Counted from the stretch's first letter, positions 46,908 through 58,235 are shown. The stretch: DNA of 64,000 nt from Allium sativum (GCA_030737875.1 CM060910.1:70874501-70938500); one strand, 5' to 3'. Notes: generated by a model not told the origin, from the sequence alone. A program made the numbers and translations.

Positions 46908-49565
46908 TGTAATGATCTGTATTTTACTTATTTAAGGATCATAAAATATTTTTATTTAACTCTCCAAGGGTCGAACCATTCTCATCTTTTGTTATGTTGT
47001 TCATGAAAATGTGAGACATGTCCATGATTTTTGCCAATTTTTTGTGTAACCGTTTTGGCCCTATTATTTTTGTTTATGGCTTTACTTTTGAGTGGGATCG
47101 AACCAGGAGATGGGATTAATCTCATTGGATCAGGAATGGTGTTTCCACTTCCGTAGAGTGGTCACATTAAGGATTTAGCTGAGCGGTTTGGGAGAAATTG
47201 TTGTTTTAATGTTGCTTGTTTTCTGGATGAGCTAGTTAGTCATTAGTGGGTTGATTAGTGAGACCCATTAAAGCTAGGGGCTATTGGCTGTAAATAGGAG
47301 TTTAAGGCTAAAGAGATTTATTTAGTCTCTTCACTTTCTCATTTGGTTGTGTGCATGTGATTCTCCAGCCCAATCAAATACAACTCCACTCCATTTTAAT
47401 TTATAGATTGGCAACTAGAATTGAAGTTCAACATCGAGGAAGGGCAAATCGCATCAATTGGATTGATTCAGAGGTCGTTCTTTACTGTCCAAGATTAAAG
47501 ATTGTTAATTTGTTGCTATTTGGGGATTTGGCAAGTGATAATCATCTCTTACACGGATTTAATCAAGTATATGGTTTTGTTTGATCTTAGATTCATTCAT
47601 ACACGTTACATTCACTAGATTTAATCAATGTAAGTATATTTTGAATTCAGATCACACCATAAGATCTAATTTAGTTAATTATAACGGTAATTCACATGTT
47701 AATACTGAAATCACGTGTTAATTATTGATTATATGCAAGTTAGATCAAATTATTAATTCGTCTATCATTGTTTCATGATTTGGTGAATTTGGTATGATTA
47801 TATGAAGATTATTTATCGTGCTAATGATTGTATGATGATTATTTTTAGTGCTATTGATTGTTTGGTTGAAAATAGATGTTTTGGATAAGTTTTATGCATA
47901 GATGTTCATCGTTAACGCTTATATTGGTTGGTCGAAGCAAATCGGAGGTTTCGCTAATCGGAATCAAGCGAAACTTGATGGAGGAGCTCCAGGGGAAGAG
48001 TCGAGGAGATATGGAAAGTTTGAGCTCCAAACTCCTAAATTATGATGGACTGGATGCGACCCATGATGGATTGGGTGCTATCCATTATGGACTAGGTGTG
48101 ATCCATGATGGAGGGGGTGCGATCCATGATGGAGTGCGTGCGATCCATATGATGGACTGGGTGCAATCCGTGGATGGGTCATGAACACTCCATCATAAAA
48201 GTTGTTATAACGAGCTGATTTTTGGTGGGGTCGATAGGCATTGTTTATGAAGGTTATCTATGAGGTTTGGTAGTCGTTGGACCTAACATGATGAAATCGT
48301 GACTTGACGAATGTTGTGGCTTCGATGTTGAATTCAGATGGAATTTTCTAAGTAGGGTCGAGTGACCGTTGATCATGGGTTGATGCAACGATGTATTGGA
48401 AATGACTTAAAAGGTGGTCTGAGCTCGTAGACAATGGATTGCTCGAGAAGCTGCTTGAGCTTATGATTATAGTCGTCAGGAAGATGGCTTGAGTTTTGAA
48501 GTTCCAAGGGATCATCTTTAGTCGGAGGTTCAGCGGACTCAATGTAGAGGTATGATGGTGACGCCAAAAGACTAGGTAGTTAGTCGAGTACCCTGGGCAG
48601 TTACAATGGGCCTAGATACGAGTCATGATTGAGTATGGAGTTTTGCTAGAAACATGGTTGCTATTATCCCTTGACGGATAGAAGGATGGGGCCTGTCATA
48701 TGTTAACGATGGATTCAAGGTAAGGAAGACGGTGATAGCCTAGGTCATGGATGTTGTCATTTGGTCTTATCATCTTATGTGGATCATTCGACGTTGATAA
48801 AGATATTTCTAGGGTGCTTATCTGATGTTGGTTTAGGCCTTTGGGGTTTGTGCTTGGGAGATATTGAACTCGATTAGGATGATTCATACTTGATAACTGG
48901 TTTTTATGGGCGTTCTTATTTGTTTGTTTCTTCTAAAATTCTCTGGGAAGGCTATCATCGTGTGTTGCTGAAGAGAAGGGGGATTGGAAATCCAATTCAT
49001 TTGAGGAGTTGGGCAAAACCGATGATTGAACTGCCTATTATCCATATACTTTATTGCTAATGTTGATAATTGTTTTTTTGCTCATTAAGACTATTGTCTA
49101 ACTCAAGGTTTTATGTTTCCTCTTATTACCTTGAGTTGTTCATCAATGTTGCTGATGGGTAAACTAAGTGACAGGTAGTAGATCTTGATGAAGACGATGT
49201 TGTTGAGCTACGATGAGCTAGAGGCTGACGTTTTACTATCTACTATACATAGTTGTTGTTTCCATTGATGTTGATGATGAGTTACTTTGAGTGAAATTAG
49301 TGAGGCTGTTTGTATAGATTCCATATGATACAGTTGTTCGTATGGGATATTTTCATGGAAATATGAAAAGTAGAAATTATGTTCAAGTGTGCTTCATTTT
49401 TGTTTCCTGTTGTTTATGTTCTATTATATTTTATCCATGTGTTGTGAGTTATACAACAGGTCCATTTGGTGTTATTCTACCTTGATGATCATCCATAGCT
49501 GCTTGACACGTCTTTCAGCACTCTATTTCCTTTGTTAAGTGCGGGACTTATGGGGGGTCGTCACA
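46908..49565 (+). mobile_element. 5' LTR of chromovirus (2658 bp)
   Basis: It starts TGTAATGATC and ends GGGGGGTCGTCACA. The promoter reads GGCTGTAAATAGGAG near 47287, where the 3' LTR has CTATAAATAGGAG. It includes a 21-bp repeat array (48041-48175). The ORF at 47876-48184 is largely that array. Confidence 0.85.
48041..48175. repeat. 21-bp minisatellite with CCATGATGG core
   Basis: About six units of the type CCATGATGGACTGGGTGCGAT. CCATNATGG is a short palindrome. In one frame it reads as HDGLGAI heptads, but no other protein feature is present. Confidence 0.9.
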
Positions 49566-49566
49566 T

Positions 49567-49581
49567 TTAGTACTAGTGCTG
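49567..49581 (+). other. Degenerate primer-binding site
   Basis: TTAGTACTAGTGCTG, just after the LTR end GTCACA, is a mutated form of TGGTATCAGAGC-type sequence. Confidence 0.5.
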
Positions 49582-49749
49582 TGGTTAATTGATTTTATCC
49601 AAAGTTCATAGGCATAATGACGTATGAGAGATGGATTTGTACTTTCCTAATGGATGATTACTATATTATAGTGTATAGTATAATAGCGCTTGAACTCCAT
49701 TGCAGCTTTTCTCATATGTGGACTAATCATTCTATTTTCAGATTTAGAA

Positions 49750-50730
49750 TGGGTCGTCGATCTTTGAGACATGCTGCTAGGGAAGAGACTGATCCTCGAA
49801 GGGGATTGGGAGGAGATCTACCCGATTACCCAGCTATGTTCGAGGCCATGATGGAAGCAATCATGAGGAGGGTACTCGCTCCAAAAACAACCACGGTAGA
49901 TTTTGGCATTCGAGTGCAGGTACCTAGGATGGTTGATTTCTCTAAGATCTGTGTAAGGATTTCACTACTCTTGGTAGGAACCCGTTTTTAGGGACAGAGC
50001 CGACTGTAGAGATTCAAGGGTGGCTTAATACTGGCGTTCGGATATTCAGAGATTTGAGTATTGACGATGCTACTAAAAGGAAGCTTGCATCGAGGCAGCT
50101 ATACGGCAGAGCTATGGATTAGTGGAACTCTATCTCTTTACTGACTCTTGAGAATATGATCATTTAGGATCAATTCTGAATCAAGCTTGAGACGAAGTTC
50201 ATTTCTACTGCCCAGAAGTCAGTTCTGTTCAGAAAGTTTGTTGAGCTAAACCAGAGTGGTCGACTAGTGTTGGAGTATGTTTTTGAGTTTAAGCCTTGTC
50301 CAAGTATGCCCGTTCTTATATTAAGACCCCTTATCAAAAGAACGAGAAATTTGTCATGGGCCTGGATACATATCTTGAGAAGCAGTTGGCTGATAATTTG
50401 GATGACCCTTATGAGAAATTTGTTAAGAAAGCTTTGAGGCACGGAAGTTTTTTTCCAAAGGAAGAAGTTGTTGTAGCAACCAAAGAGGACCCAAAACCAC
50501 ATCAGTATAGTAACAATAAAAAGTGGAACGGATAAAGGAATCAACAAAGCAGCAAGGGAAAGATGGCTAGAAGAAGCAGAAAAGCAAGGTGACTTGTTAC
50601 AAGTTTCAATAGAAGGGTCATTATTCCAAGGATTTTAAGAATTAGGAAGCCAAGAAGAAGTGCCATAATTGTGGTAAGCCTAGGCATTTTAGGAAGGATT
50701 GTCCAGAACCGTCAAAGGAAAGCAAATAGT
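49750..50730 (+). pseudogene. chromovirus gag remnant
   Basis: The N-terminus MGRRSLRHAAREETDPRRG opens at 49750. After a frame change near 49950 the capsid domain follows with EIQGWLNTGVRIFRDLSI and KLETKFISTAQKS, then, in another frame, YARSYIKTPYQKNEKFVMGL and PYEKFVKKALRHG. A zinc knuckle CHNCGKPRHFRKDC ends it at about 50660-50703. Gag forms the capsid and binds element RNA. Stops (for example TAG after GRAMD near 50118) and at least two frameshifts break it. Overlapping minus-strand ORFs at 50170-50547 are shadows. Confidence 0.87.
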
Positions 50731-50819
50731 GAAGGCGTATGCTTTAGAGGCTATTCCAACTTCTTTAAAAGCTCCTACGGCGGAGGAGAAAGGGAAGAGT
50801 TTGTTGTACAGGAATGTTT

Positions 50820-51060
50820 CAGTTTGAGTGTTGTTTGATACTGGAGCATCACATTCATTCTTTTGTAACAAGCTTGTGTGCCGATTGGTTTTGGAACCCA
50901 AGATTGTTGATAGACCATTCATTGTGACTAATCCATTATGGGGTTCGTCTAGTCTTTGTATGCTTCGTCGTGGTCTTATGTTATCGAGTCATGATTGCTT
51001 TGTTTTGAACTTCGCTGGGTTTGGGATTATTTTGGGTATGGACTAGCTCAAGAGGTATAC
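50820..51060 (+). pseudogene. chromovirus aspartic protease remnant
   Basis: VLFDTGASHSFFCNKLV holds an intact DTGAS active-site motif. The domain closes with GFGIILGMD before a stop near 51044. Retropepsins cut the polyprotein. It is open over 72 codons but cut off from RT by stops. Confidence 0.9.
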
Positions 51061-51329
51061 ATCCAAAGTGGAATGCAAGAAGCTCGAGGTGACAGTCAGG
51101 AATGTGGAAGGGCGAATGTTTGTGATATGATGTAAGCTAGAAGATGGGGTCTTCGGAACCTTTTTGTTTTCGCTTGTAACTCCACTGGAAGGATTGTCAT
51201 TTGTGTCATTCGCTAGTAAGTTTGATGATGTCTTTGACGATCAAAGGTCTGCCACCACATCGCGAGATTGAGTTCAGTATCAATTTGGTTGATGGATCCA
51301 AACTGATTATTATTCCCCTTAGGTGGTAG

Positions 51330-51967
51330 GCCCTAGAGAACAGCAAGAGTTAGAGGTGCAAGTAAGTGACCTTTTGGGAAAAGGATTCATTCGGCGGAGT
51401 GTGTCCAAATAGGGTGCACTAGTTGTGTTTGCAACCAAGGCTGATGGATCTTTGAGATTGTGTGTGGATTATCGTGAGTTGAACAAGGTGACTAAGAAGA
51501 ACAAGTATCCATTGCCGAGAATACATGACTTGTTCGATCATCTTCACGAAGCCAAGATGTTTTCCCAAATGGATTTAGCGATGGGATTTCACCGGTTAAG
51601 AGTAGCAAAGGATAGTGTGCCAAGGACTGCTTTTAGGACACCATCCGGTTTCTTTGAGTGGCTGGTGATGCGATTCGGATTAGTCAACGCACCAGCGTAT
51701 TTCGTGGATCTTATTAATAGGGTATTCAGAGATCAGCTGAACAAGTTCTTGCTTGTGTTCGTGGATGATATCCTGATTTACTCTCGGAACAAGGAAGAGC
51801 ATAAGATGCACTTGCGAGTTGTTTTGGAAATCTTACAAAAGCATCACTTGAGAGCTAAGTTTTCAAAGTGTCACTTCTGGAAGAATGAAGTGAGATTATT
51901 AGGCCGTGTTGTTTCTGGAAACGGAATAGCGGTTGATCCTGCTAAGGTGCCAGCAATCCAGGATTGA
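51330..51967 (+). pseudogene. chromovirus reverse transcriptase remnant
   Basis: REQQELEVQVSDLLGKGFI starts the domain; after a TAG at 51409 a 180-codon open stretch (51425-51967) carries KADGSLRLCVDYRELNKVT, YPLPRIHDLFDHL, FSQMDLAMGFHRL, TAFRTPSGFFEWLVMRFGL and the active-site box FVDDILIYSR. It ends at VDPAKVPAIQD. RNase H is missing: the next recognisable motifs belong to integrase. The fingers and palm are intact, but the protein cannot be made as part of a polyprotein. Confidence 0.95.
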
Positions 51968-52800
51968 GAGATGAGGTTTGGAGAGAATTAAGTTGACAAT
52001 TCATCCTGGTAGTAATAAGATGTATCGGGACATGAAGCAATCTTATTATTGGAAAGATATGAAGAGAGATGTTGGAAATTTTATTTCCAAATGTATGAAC
52101 TGTCAGTTGGCGAAAGCTGAACGGAAGAAGCTGAGTGGGTTGCTTTAGCCATTGGAAGTTCCTATGTGGAAATGGGAGCAAGTATCGATGGATTTTATCG
52201 ATGGACTACCTAGGACTAGGGTAAGAAATGAAGGTATTTGGGTCAGAGTGGATCTCTTAACCAAAAACGCAAGGTTTATTCCTGTCAGATCAACTACGAC
52301 AACATCAAAGTTGGCTGAGCTATACATTAAATGGAAAGTTCGATTCCACGGTATCTTGAATTGTATAGTAAGTGACTGAGACCCATTGTTCACTAGTGGA
52401 TTTTGGAAGATTTTGCAAGAGAGTTTGGGAACCGAGCTACGTTTGATTATGGCTTATCATCCCCAGACTGATGGTAAACCAAGCAAGTGAATCGAGTAAT
52501 AGAAGATCTCCTTAGAGCTTGTGTATTGGATTTTGAGGGATCATGGGAAGACCATCTACATTATGTTGAGTTTTCATATAATAACAGTTACCAATCAAGC
52601 ATTGGAGTGGCACCATACGAGGCGTTTATGGTAAATCATGTAATTCTCCAACATGTTGGTTAGAGTCTAGGGATAAGTTGATGCTTTGTCCTGAGATGAT
52701 ACGAGAGACATCATACTGTATTGAGACCATTCGACAAAGAATGAAGAAGGCCCAAGATTGTTAGAAAAGTTACGCCGATAAACGTCGTAAGGATTAGGAA
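51968..52800 (+). pseudogene. chromovirus integrase remnant
   Basis: The start IHPGSNKMYRDMKQSYYW joins directly to the RT stub. The zinc-binding region ends CMNCQLAKAE. The catalytic core shows MDFIDGLPRTR (first Asp), IVSD then a stop then DPLFTSGFWKIL (second Asp), and AYHPQTDGKPSK. Several TAG/TGA stops and a frame change after PSK break it. Integrases of this type insert the cDNA into the host genome. Confidence 0.92.
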
Positions 52801-53210
52801 TTCGATATTGGCAATATGGTTTTCGTTCAAGCTTCACCTTTAAGGAACACTGTTCGATTTAGAAGCAAAGGAAAGTTAGCTCTAAGATTCATTGGTCCAT
52901 TTCCGATAGTCGAGCAAATTGGAAAGCTCGTGTATAGAATGGTTTTACCTGAGAAGACGCCGAGTGTGCATAATGTTTTTCATGTGCCTTTTCTACGAAA
53001 GTATGTGCATGATTCGAATGTGGTGGTAACTCTGAATCAGTATGAAGACTTAGAAGTCGAACCCGTAGTTTCTAGACCTCATAAGCCACTTCGAATTGTG
53101 GAAAATGACACGAAACATCTTAGGAGGAAGATGGTTAAGCTAGTCAAGGTACAATGGGATGAGGATAATGACGATTGTACATGGTAAACAGAAGAGGGTA
53201 TGAAAGCATA
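52801..53210 (+). pseudogene. chromovirus integrase C-terminus with chromodomain
   Basis: A 123-codon open stretch (52816-53187) holds KLALRFIGPFPIVEQIGKL, VHNVFHVPFLRKYV and a chromodomain-like VKLVKVQWDEDNDDCTW. A TAA replaces the codon after TW, followed by TEEGMKAYP. Chromodomains in this clade are thought to steer integration towards heterochromatin. The reading then runs straight into LTR sequence, so the pol end and PPT have been deleted. Confidence 0.9.
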
Positions 53211-53213
53211 TCC

Positions 53214-54122
53214 GTGATTTTTGCTAAATCTATTTGTGACCATTTTTCCCCTGATATTTTTGTTTATGGCATACCTTTTGAGTGGGATTGAACCAGGAGC
53301 TAAGATTGACTTCATTTGAAAGGGAATGGTGTTTCCAATAATGTAGGGTGGTTACATTAAGGATACGGCTGAGCAGTTTGGGAGAAATCATCATTTTAGT
53401 GTTGCTTGTTTTCTGGATAAGCTAATTAGTCATTAGCGGCCTGATTAGTGAGGCCCACTAAGGCTAGGGGTTGTTGTCTATAAATAGGAGGGCGGAGGTA
53501 AAGAGATTTGTTTAGTCTTTTCACTTTCTCATTTGGTTGGGTGCCTGTGATTCTCCGGTCCAATCAAATACACCTCCACTCCATTTCAATTCATAGATTC
53601 GTGAACTAGAATTGAAGATCAACACCAAGGAAGGGTAGATCGCATCAATTGGATTGACATGGAGACAGTTCTTCGTTGTTCTACGCTGTCTGAGATTAGA
53701 GATTGTTAATTTGGGGCTATTTTGTGCATTTGGTGAGTGATAATCATCTCTCACACGGTTTCAATCAAGTATATGGGTTTATTCGATCATAGATTCATTC
53801 ATACAAGCTATATTCACCTAGTTCTAATTAATGTAAGTATATTCTGAATTCGGATCACACCATAGGATCTAATTTAGTTAATTATAACGGAAATTCACAT
53901 GTTAATTATTGATTATATTCAAGTTAGATCCAATTATTGATTCTTTTATCGTTGTTTCATGATTTGGTGAATTTGGTATAATTTTATGAAGATTATTTGT
54001 TATGTTAATGATTATATGATGATTGTTTATAGTGCTATTGATTGTTTAGTTGACAATCGATGTTTTAGATAAATTGTATGCATAGATGTTCATCGTTAAA
54101 GCTAAGATTGGTCGGTCGGAGC
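53214..54122 (+). mobile_element. 3' LTR stub of chromovirus, truncated at both ends
   Basis: It aligns with about 47023-47937 of the 5' LTR, from TGATTTTTGCYAA to TTGGTYGGTCGRAGCA. It includes CTATAAATAGGAGGGCGG near 53478, an intact TATA box, and the stretch ending in TGCATAGATGTTCATCG. The first ~115 bp and the last ~1.6 kb of the LTR are missing. Confidence 0.87.
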
Positions 54123-54682
54123 ATTGTGAGACTTAGTGTGTAAATTTTGTGGACTTTTTTTAATCAAACAAGGGCTAAACATGAGGCCAAAGTTATGAAC
54201 TTTTTGTGGACTTAGTGTGTAAATTTTAACATGTATCCATTGAACCAAATATTCAGGGAAAATATTTCATGCGTTTAGAAAACTTCCCTGCACGAAGCAT
54301 TGTGAGACATTAATCCTTGTTGGAGGGATCCGGCTGAGAGGTCCATAGTACCTGCTTGTGATCTAACATAGGAACCTGTGCCTTGAAACAACAATGGCAT
54401 TCAAACCTCATATGCGAGGATGACAGAGGGAATCTAACATTCTCTCTGAAAACTAACCATAGAAAATTCGCAGTTAAACTTGATTGTTAGAAGGAAACTG
54501 GTCTGAGGTTCTGTCTTCCGAAAATATTATAAATCTAGAATACTCATTTGGAAATATCAAGGAAAGTGATTTAAGGCTCAAACTCAAACTTGTGCAATAG
54601 GAATTCGAAAACTTTGATTTAATGGGAAAATGAAAACTTATAAATAGAAAATCAGATATCAGAAATTCACATCTGCAATCAG
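54123..54682. other. Spacer with short direct repeats
   Basis: GCATTGTGAGAC occurs at 54121 and 54297, and ACTTAGTGTGTAAATTTT occurs near 54130 and 54208. No gene was recognised. Confidence 0.6.
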
Positions 54683-55408
54683 TAGAAATCCCAAGACTCG
54701 TACTTGGGTAAATAGGAAACCAGGGAACCCAAGATTCATGCCTAGATAAATGGAAATCAGAAATCCTTATAGAAACCTTGAGACTCATACTTAGGTAAGT
54801 AGAAAATTAGCAGCTACACAGAAACCCCGAGACTCATACTCGAGTTAATGAAAAACCTGAAAACATATGGAAACCCAGAGATTCATACTCAAGTTAGGGG
54901 AAATCAGAAAGCGTATAGAAATCCCGAGGCTCACACTCGGGTTAGTGGAAAACCAAAAATCTTATAAAAAACCTGAGACTCGCACTTCAGTGAGTGTAAA
55001 CCAGAAATCATACATAAACCCCGACACTCACACTTGGGTGGATGAAAACCAGAAATCATATGGAAACCCCGGGACTCACATTCCGGTGAGTGAAAACCAG
55101 AAATCATATGTAAACCCTGAGACTCACGCTTGGGTTAGATTAAACCAGAAATCATGTACAAACCCCAAGACTCACACTCAGGCGAGTGAAAACCAAAAAT
55201 ATATGGAAACCCCGAGACTCACGCTCCGGTGAGTGAAAACCAGAAATGATATATAAACTCCGAGACTCATATTCGAGTTAGTGAAAACTAGAAATCATGT
55301 ATAAACCTTGAGACTCACATTCAGGTAAGTAGAAAGTCAGACATCATATCTAATAATAGAAACCCCAAATCTTATACATGGGTAAACTGAAATCAGAAAT
55401 CATAGAAA
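54683..55408. repeat. 48-bp minisatellite, about 15 units
   Basis: Units carry GAGACTCACACTCGGGTKAG, then AAAACCAGAAATCATAT and AAACCCC. The period is 48 bp in the centre (55020-55210), so one frame stays open for 121 codons as 16-residue repeats (NQKSY…NPETH). Outer units are more diverged. No gene-like flank was seen. Confidence 0.92.
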
Positions 55409-55919
55409 CAAACCAAACCCTATTTGGAAGTTATGAAGGAGCATAGTGGTTAAACAAATCACCTTAAAGTAAGTACAAGGGAAACATCGAATGCTATTAA
55501 AAATTCATCCAATAGAAGCATCAAACACCATCCAAAGGTTACCTATGTGGCTAATACTTAAACAAACCAAACATCATTGAAAGTGACCAAACAACCATAA
55601 ATTATCTACAGGTTCCTCGGATGCTTATTAAGAGAAAACATGTGAGAAAAAGAGTCACAAATAAACCGAGGAATATCTTCTCGGACCCATATGTAGAGGA
55701 CTTCTCTCGGTATAAATGAATCATATCCTACGATCTATCATTTAGCAGATGTTTCTCTCATCTTTCTAGCTATTGGGTATTTAACGTCTAGCCTTATTCC
55801 TAACCCATAAGATATGTAGATGAATGAACGCTCTCTAAGAGAGTGAGACTGATCCCTTTATATGTGAAGATGTAGGCATTACTATCCCCACTTAGTGGTA
55901 CTATAATTTGTAGGGGGTG
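55409..55919. other. Spacer between minisatellites
   Basis: No gene was recognised. Confidence 0.5.
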
Positions 55920-56075
55920 TTAGCCTCACTTAGGAGGCAACACCACAAGGTGGAGATGTAATTTTGTTTGTTAGCCCCAGTTAGGAGGCAACTCCACAAG
56001 GTGGAGATGTAACTTTGTTCGTTAGCCCCACTTAGGAGGCAACTCCACTAGGTGGAAATGTAACTTTGTGGCTTC
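55920..56075. repeat. 51-bp tandem repeat, three units
   Basis: TTAGCCYCACTTAGGAGGCA starts at 55920, 55971 and 56022, each continuing to ACAAGGTGGAGATGTAA. The spacing is exactly 51 bp. Confidence 0.93.
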
Positions 56076-56218
56076 TCTTCTTGGAAGTTTTGTTTGTGTA
56101 GCATCTCCCTCTGGAAGCTTTGTTTATGTAGATTCTCCCCGAGAAGCTTTGTTGGTTGTGCCTTTCTTCTAATGGCTCTATTAGTTTGCCTTTTCTTCTG
56201 AAGGCTTTATTGATATCA
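56076..56218. repeat. ~30-bp degenerate tandem repeat, about five units
   Basis: Units of 28-31 bp of the form (T/C)TTCTCY…GAAGCTTTGTTTRTGTAG follow the 51-bp array directly. The last two units (TTTCTTCTAATGGCTCTATT and TTTTCTTCTGAAGGCTTTATT) are diverged. Confidence 0.8.
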
Positions 56219-56739
56219 TTTATCAATGGTTGGTTCCACACCTTTCATAAGAGCATTTAAGTATGTCAATATAACATGTTTGAAAAAGCTCATGAAATTC
56301 TGAAATAGTAGGGATAAGATTTGGAAGAATCTTATTAAGTCGAGCTATGACGAGTGCTTAATCATTCCTTTGTTTTATATTTATCTGGATAACTTCCACT
56401 GAAGCTTATCATTGATTGATAACTTTGTCATGCATTTATTCATGCATTGTGTTCCTTAAATGCTCCCTTTTGAGCATTCGCTCCCTTCTCCAAGACGAGT
56501 AATACGCAGTGGTTGGGCGGGCTTTAGTGGTTCCCCCTGAGTTGTTGTTATATGTATAAGCTTGAATAGGTTTTGGTTTTTATCTATAAAGGCACTCGAA
56601 CTTGTATTAATATTTGTTTGATTACAAGCAAGATATAAAGTGAAATGACCAATGAAAGTAAGTATTTGAGATGGAAGGCTGATTGTTAAGTTCTTGTTCC
56701 CACGTTGGGTTGTCTTCGACCCGCTTCCCACTAGTCTTA
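56219..56739. other. Unassigned, possibly Tat-element interior
   Basis: No coding motif was identified. It lies downstream (minus orientation) of the gag remnant, where pol would be expected. Confidence 0.4.
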
Positions 56740-57600
56740 CTTCGAATTTTTCAAGTGAGATTCCTTTTCTTTTTGGCTTAATTTCTTTTTATCAAACTCT
56801 AACAATGTCTAGTTCTGTGTCCTTCTGTTTTGTGATAAGAACAATACCCTTTCCTTTTGTTCGATATTGTAGAACCTTCTGCAAGGGGATTGGAACCAAG
56901 CCCTTCTTCCTTCTGTTCTTGCTTCATGCTTTTCCTTGCGTCAAGTATTTCTTCCATAAGATTGAATTTATCAGTCTGGAATACAAATCATTCAATTTTT
57001 CGCATTCATTTAGGATGAGCTCCTTCCAAAAGGAGGATGCACAAGCAACCCTGATTGCACAGCTCTTAGTTTCTCTCTATCCGTTGCACTTTTCACGTTG
57101 AGTGACTTATTGTGAAACCTCTTTAGATATCAGTTAAATGAATCCCCTTGTCTTTGTTAGATCCTAGCTATATCACAAATGCTATTTTCAATACCTTTTG
57201 CTTATGGAATTGTGTGCTAAATGTGATGGACAATTGTTTCCAAGTTGTGATGACCGCGACATGATAATGCTTGCACTATTTAAGAGCTATACCACGAAGA
57301 GTTGTTTGGAAGACCTTGCACTGAAGGTCTTCAGAAGCATTATACGTATCCATGTAATTCTTGAACATGACAATGTATTCTTCAAGGTCTGTAGTCCCAT
57401 CATATGCAAGTTTTTCTCTTTTATTTCAGACGGAACCTTCACCGTCATTATCTCTCTGGAGAAGGGGATTCCTTGCAACTTCCTGTTTTCTATCCACATT
57501 AGGCTTTCATTTTCTTTGGAGCTAACCACCTCTTTTGATATTTGGTTGTTTCTCCATGTAACTGGACAACTCTGTAAATATGATGAAGATTGAGTTTGGT
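56740..57600 (-). pseudogene. Ty3-gypsy Tat-type gag remnant
   Basis: On the minus strand, PFSREIMTVKVP near 57450 is followed, after a frame change, by YDGTTDLEEYIVMFKNYMD and CKVFQTTLRGIALK near 57400-57270. This is the retrotransposon gag core, in which YDGTxDPxxH and CRAFxxTL are typical of Tat/Athila elements. Near 56850-56800 comes YCSYHKTEGHRTRHC, the zinc-finger-like C-H-H-C of the same gags. Stops (TAG where the family has Trp, after ALK) and frameshifts kill it. The longer plus-strand ORFs here (56694, 57198) are antisense shadows. Confidence 0.82.
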
Positions 57601-58235
57601 TATAAAGTTCTTGAGGTGCTTATATTCTTGATTTTTCATCATAAGGTTCTGCTTCAGAGGACTTTTGAGCTAAGCCTTTTTCAATGAATTCTCTAGTTGC
57701 ATCAATCTCCATAGCCAAGTGTAGTATTTACAATTCATTACTTGCTCTTTCTGTTAAGGTTGGAGGATCTTCGGTTTCTATTTTTACTGAGTTGGTGTTG
57801 TCTTCTGGAATGGATGATGTGTTGGATCCTTCTCTACCATTCCTTCTCGATTGAATCATCCTCAATGGGTATTGGGAGCCTCTTTCTCTGACTCAAAAAA
57901 AGGGAAATAAGGTAAAGGCCTTAAGCCATAAGGGAAATAGTAAGGATGGAAGGTATAAAATATGATGAAGGTAGGAGAGATGAGGGGTAATAATAGGGAG
58001 AGAGAGTATAGGAAAGAAGGTTAGGGATTCAAGGCTACACTACTCTTTAAATAGATTGGATCAATGATGTTCCAAGTAGTTGATCGGCATTTATAAACTC
58101 TTTACGGAGACTCTCTAATCTCTATCTATAACCTTGCTTCTCCAAAGCCTAGCCAACCCGGGACGGAAGAGCTCAGTAAGAAACGTGGAAGGATTACCCG
58201 AAAGGTTAAAGGTAGTAGCAGGGGCGGAGGTTCAA
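57601..58235 (-). other. Tat-like element leader region
   Basis: Non-coding between the PBS and the recognisable gag core. It may hold a decayed gag N-terminus. Confidence 0.45.

Larger units (their letters stand above)
46908..54122 (+). mobile_element. Decayed Ty3-gypsy chromovirus (Tekay-like), about 7.2 kb
   Basis: A 5' LTR (46908-49565), a degenerate PBS, then gag-PR-RT-INT-chromodomain in order (49750-53210), then a 3' LTR stub. The chromodomain after integrase and the TGTAATGATC…GGTCGTCACA LTR ends place it among chromoviruses. A deletion removed the RT thumb and RNase H, and another removed the pol end, PPT and the 3' LTR start. Multiple stops and frameshifts make it inactive. Confidence 0.9.

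Noticed and set aside
47876..48184. 102-codon ORF with HDGLGAI repeats as a real protein
   Set aside because: It lies inside a chromovirus LTR and the repeats are the 21-bp minisatellite; no other protein feature.
50170..50547. 125-codon minus-strand ORF
   Set aside because: Antisense shadow of chromovirus gag, which has recognisable motifs on the plus strand.
56694..57593. Plus-strand membrane-like proteins (135 and 131 codons)
   Set aside because: Their Phe-rich character is the antisense of a Tat-type gag, whose motifs are clear on the minus strand.
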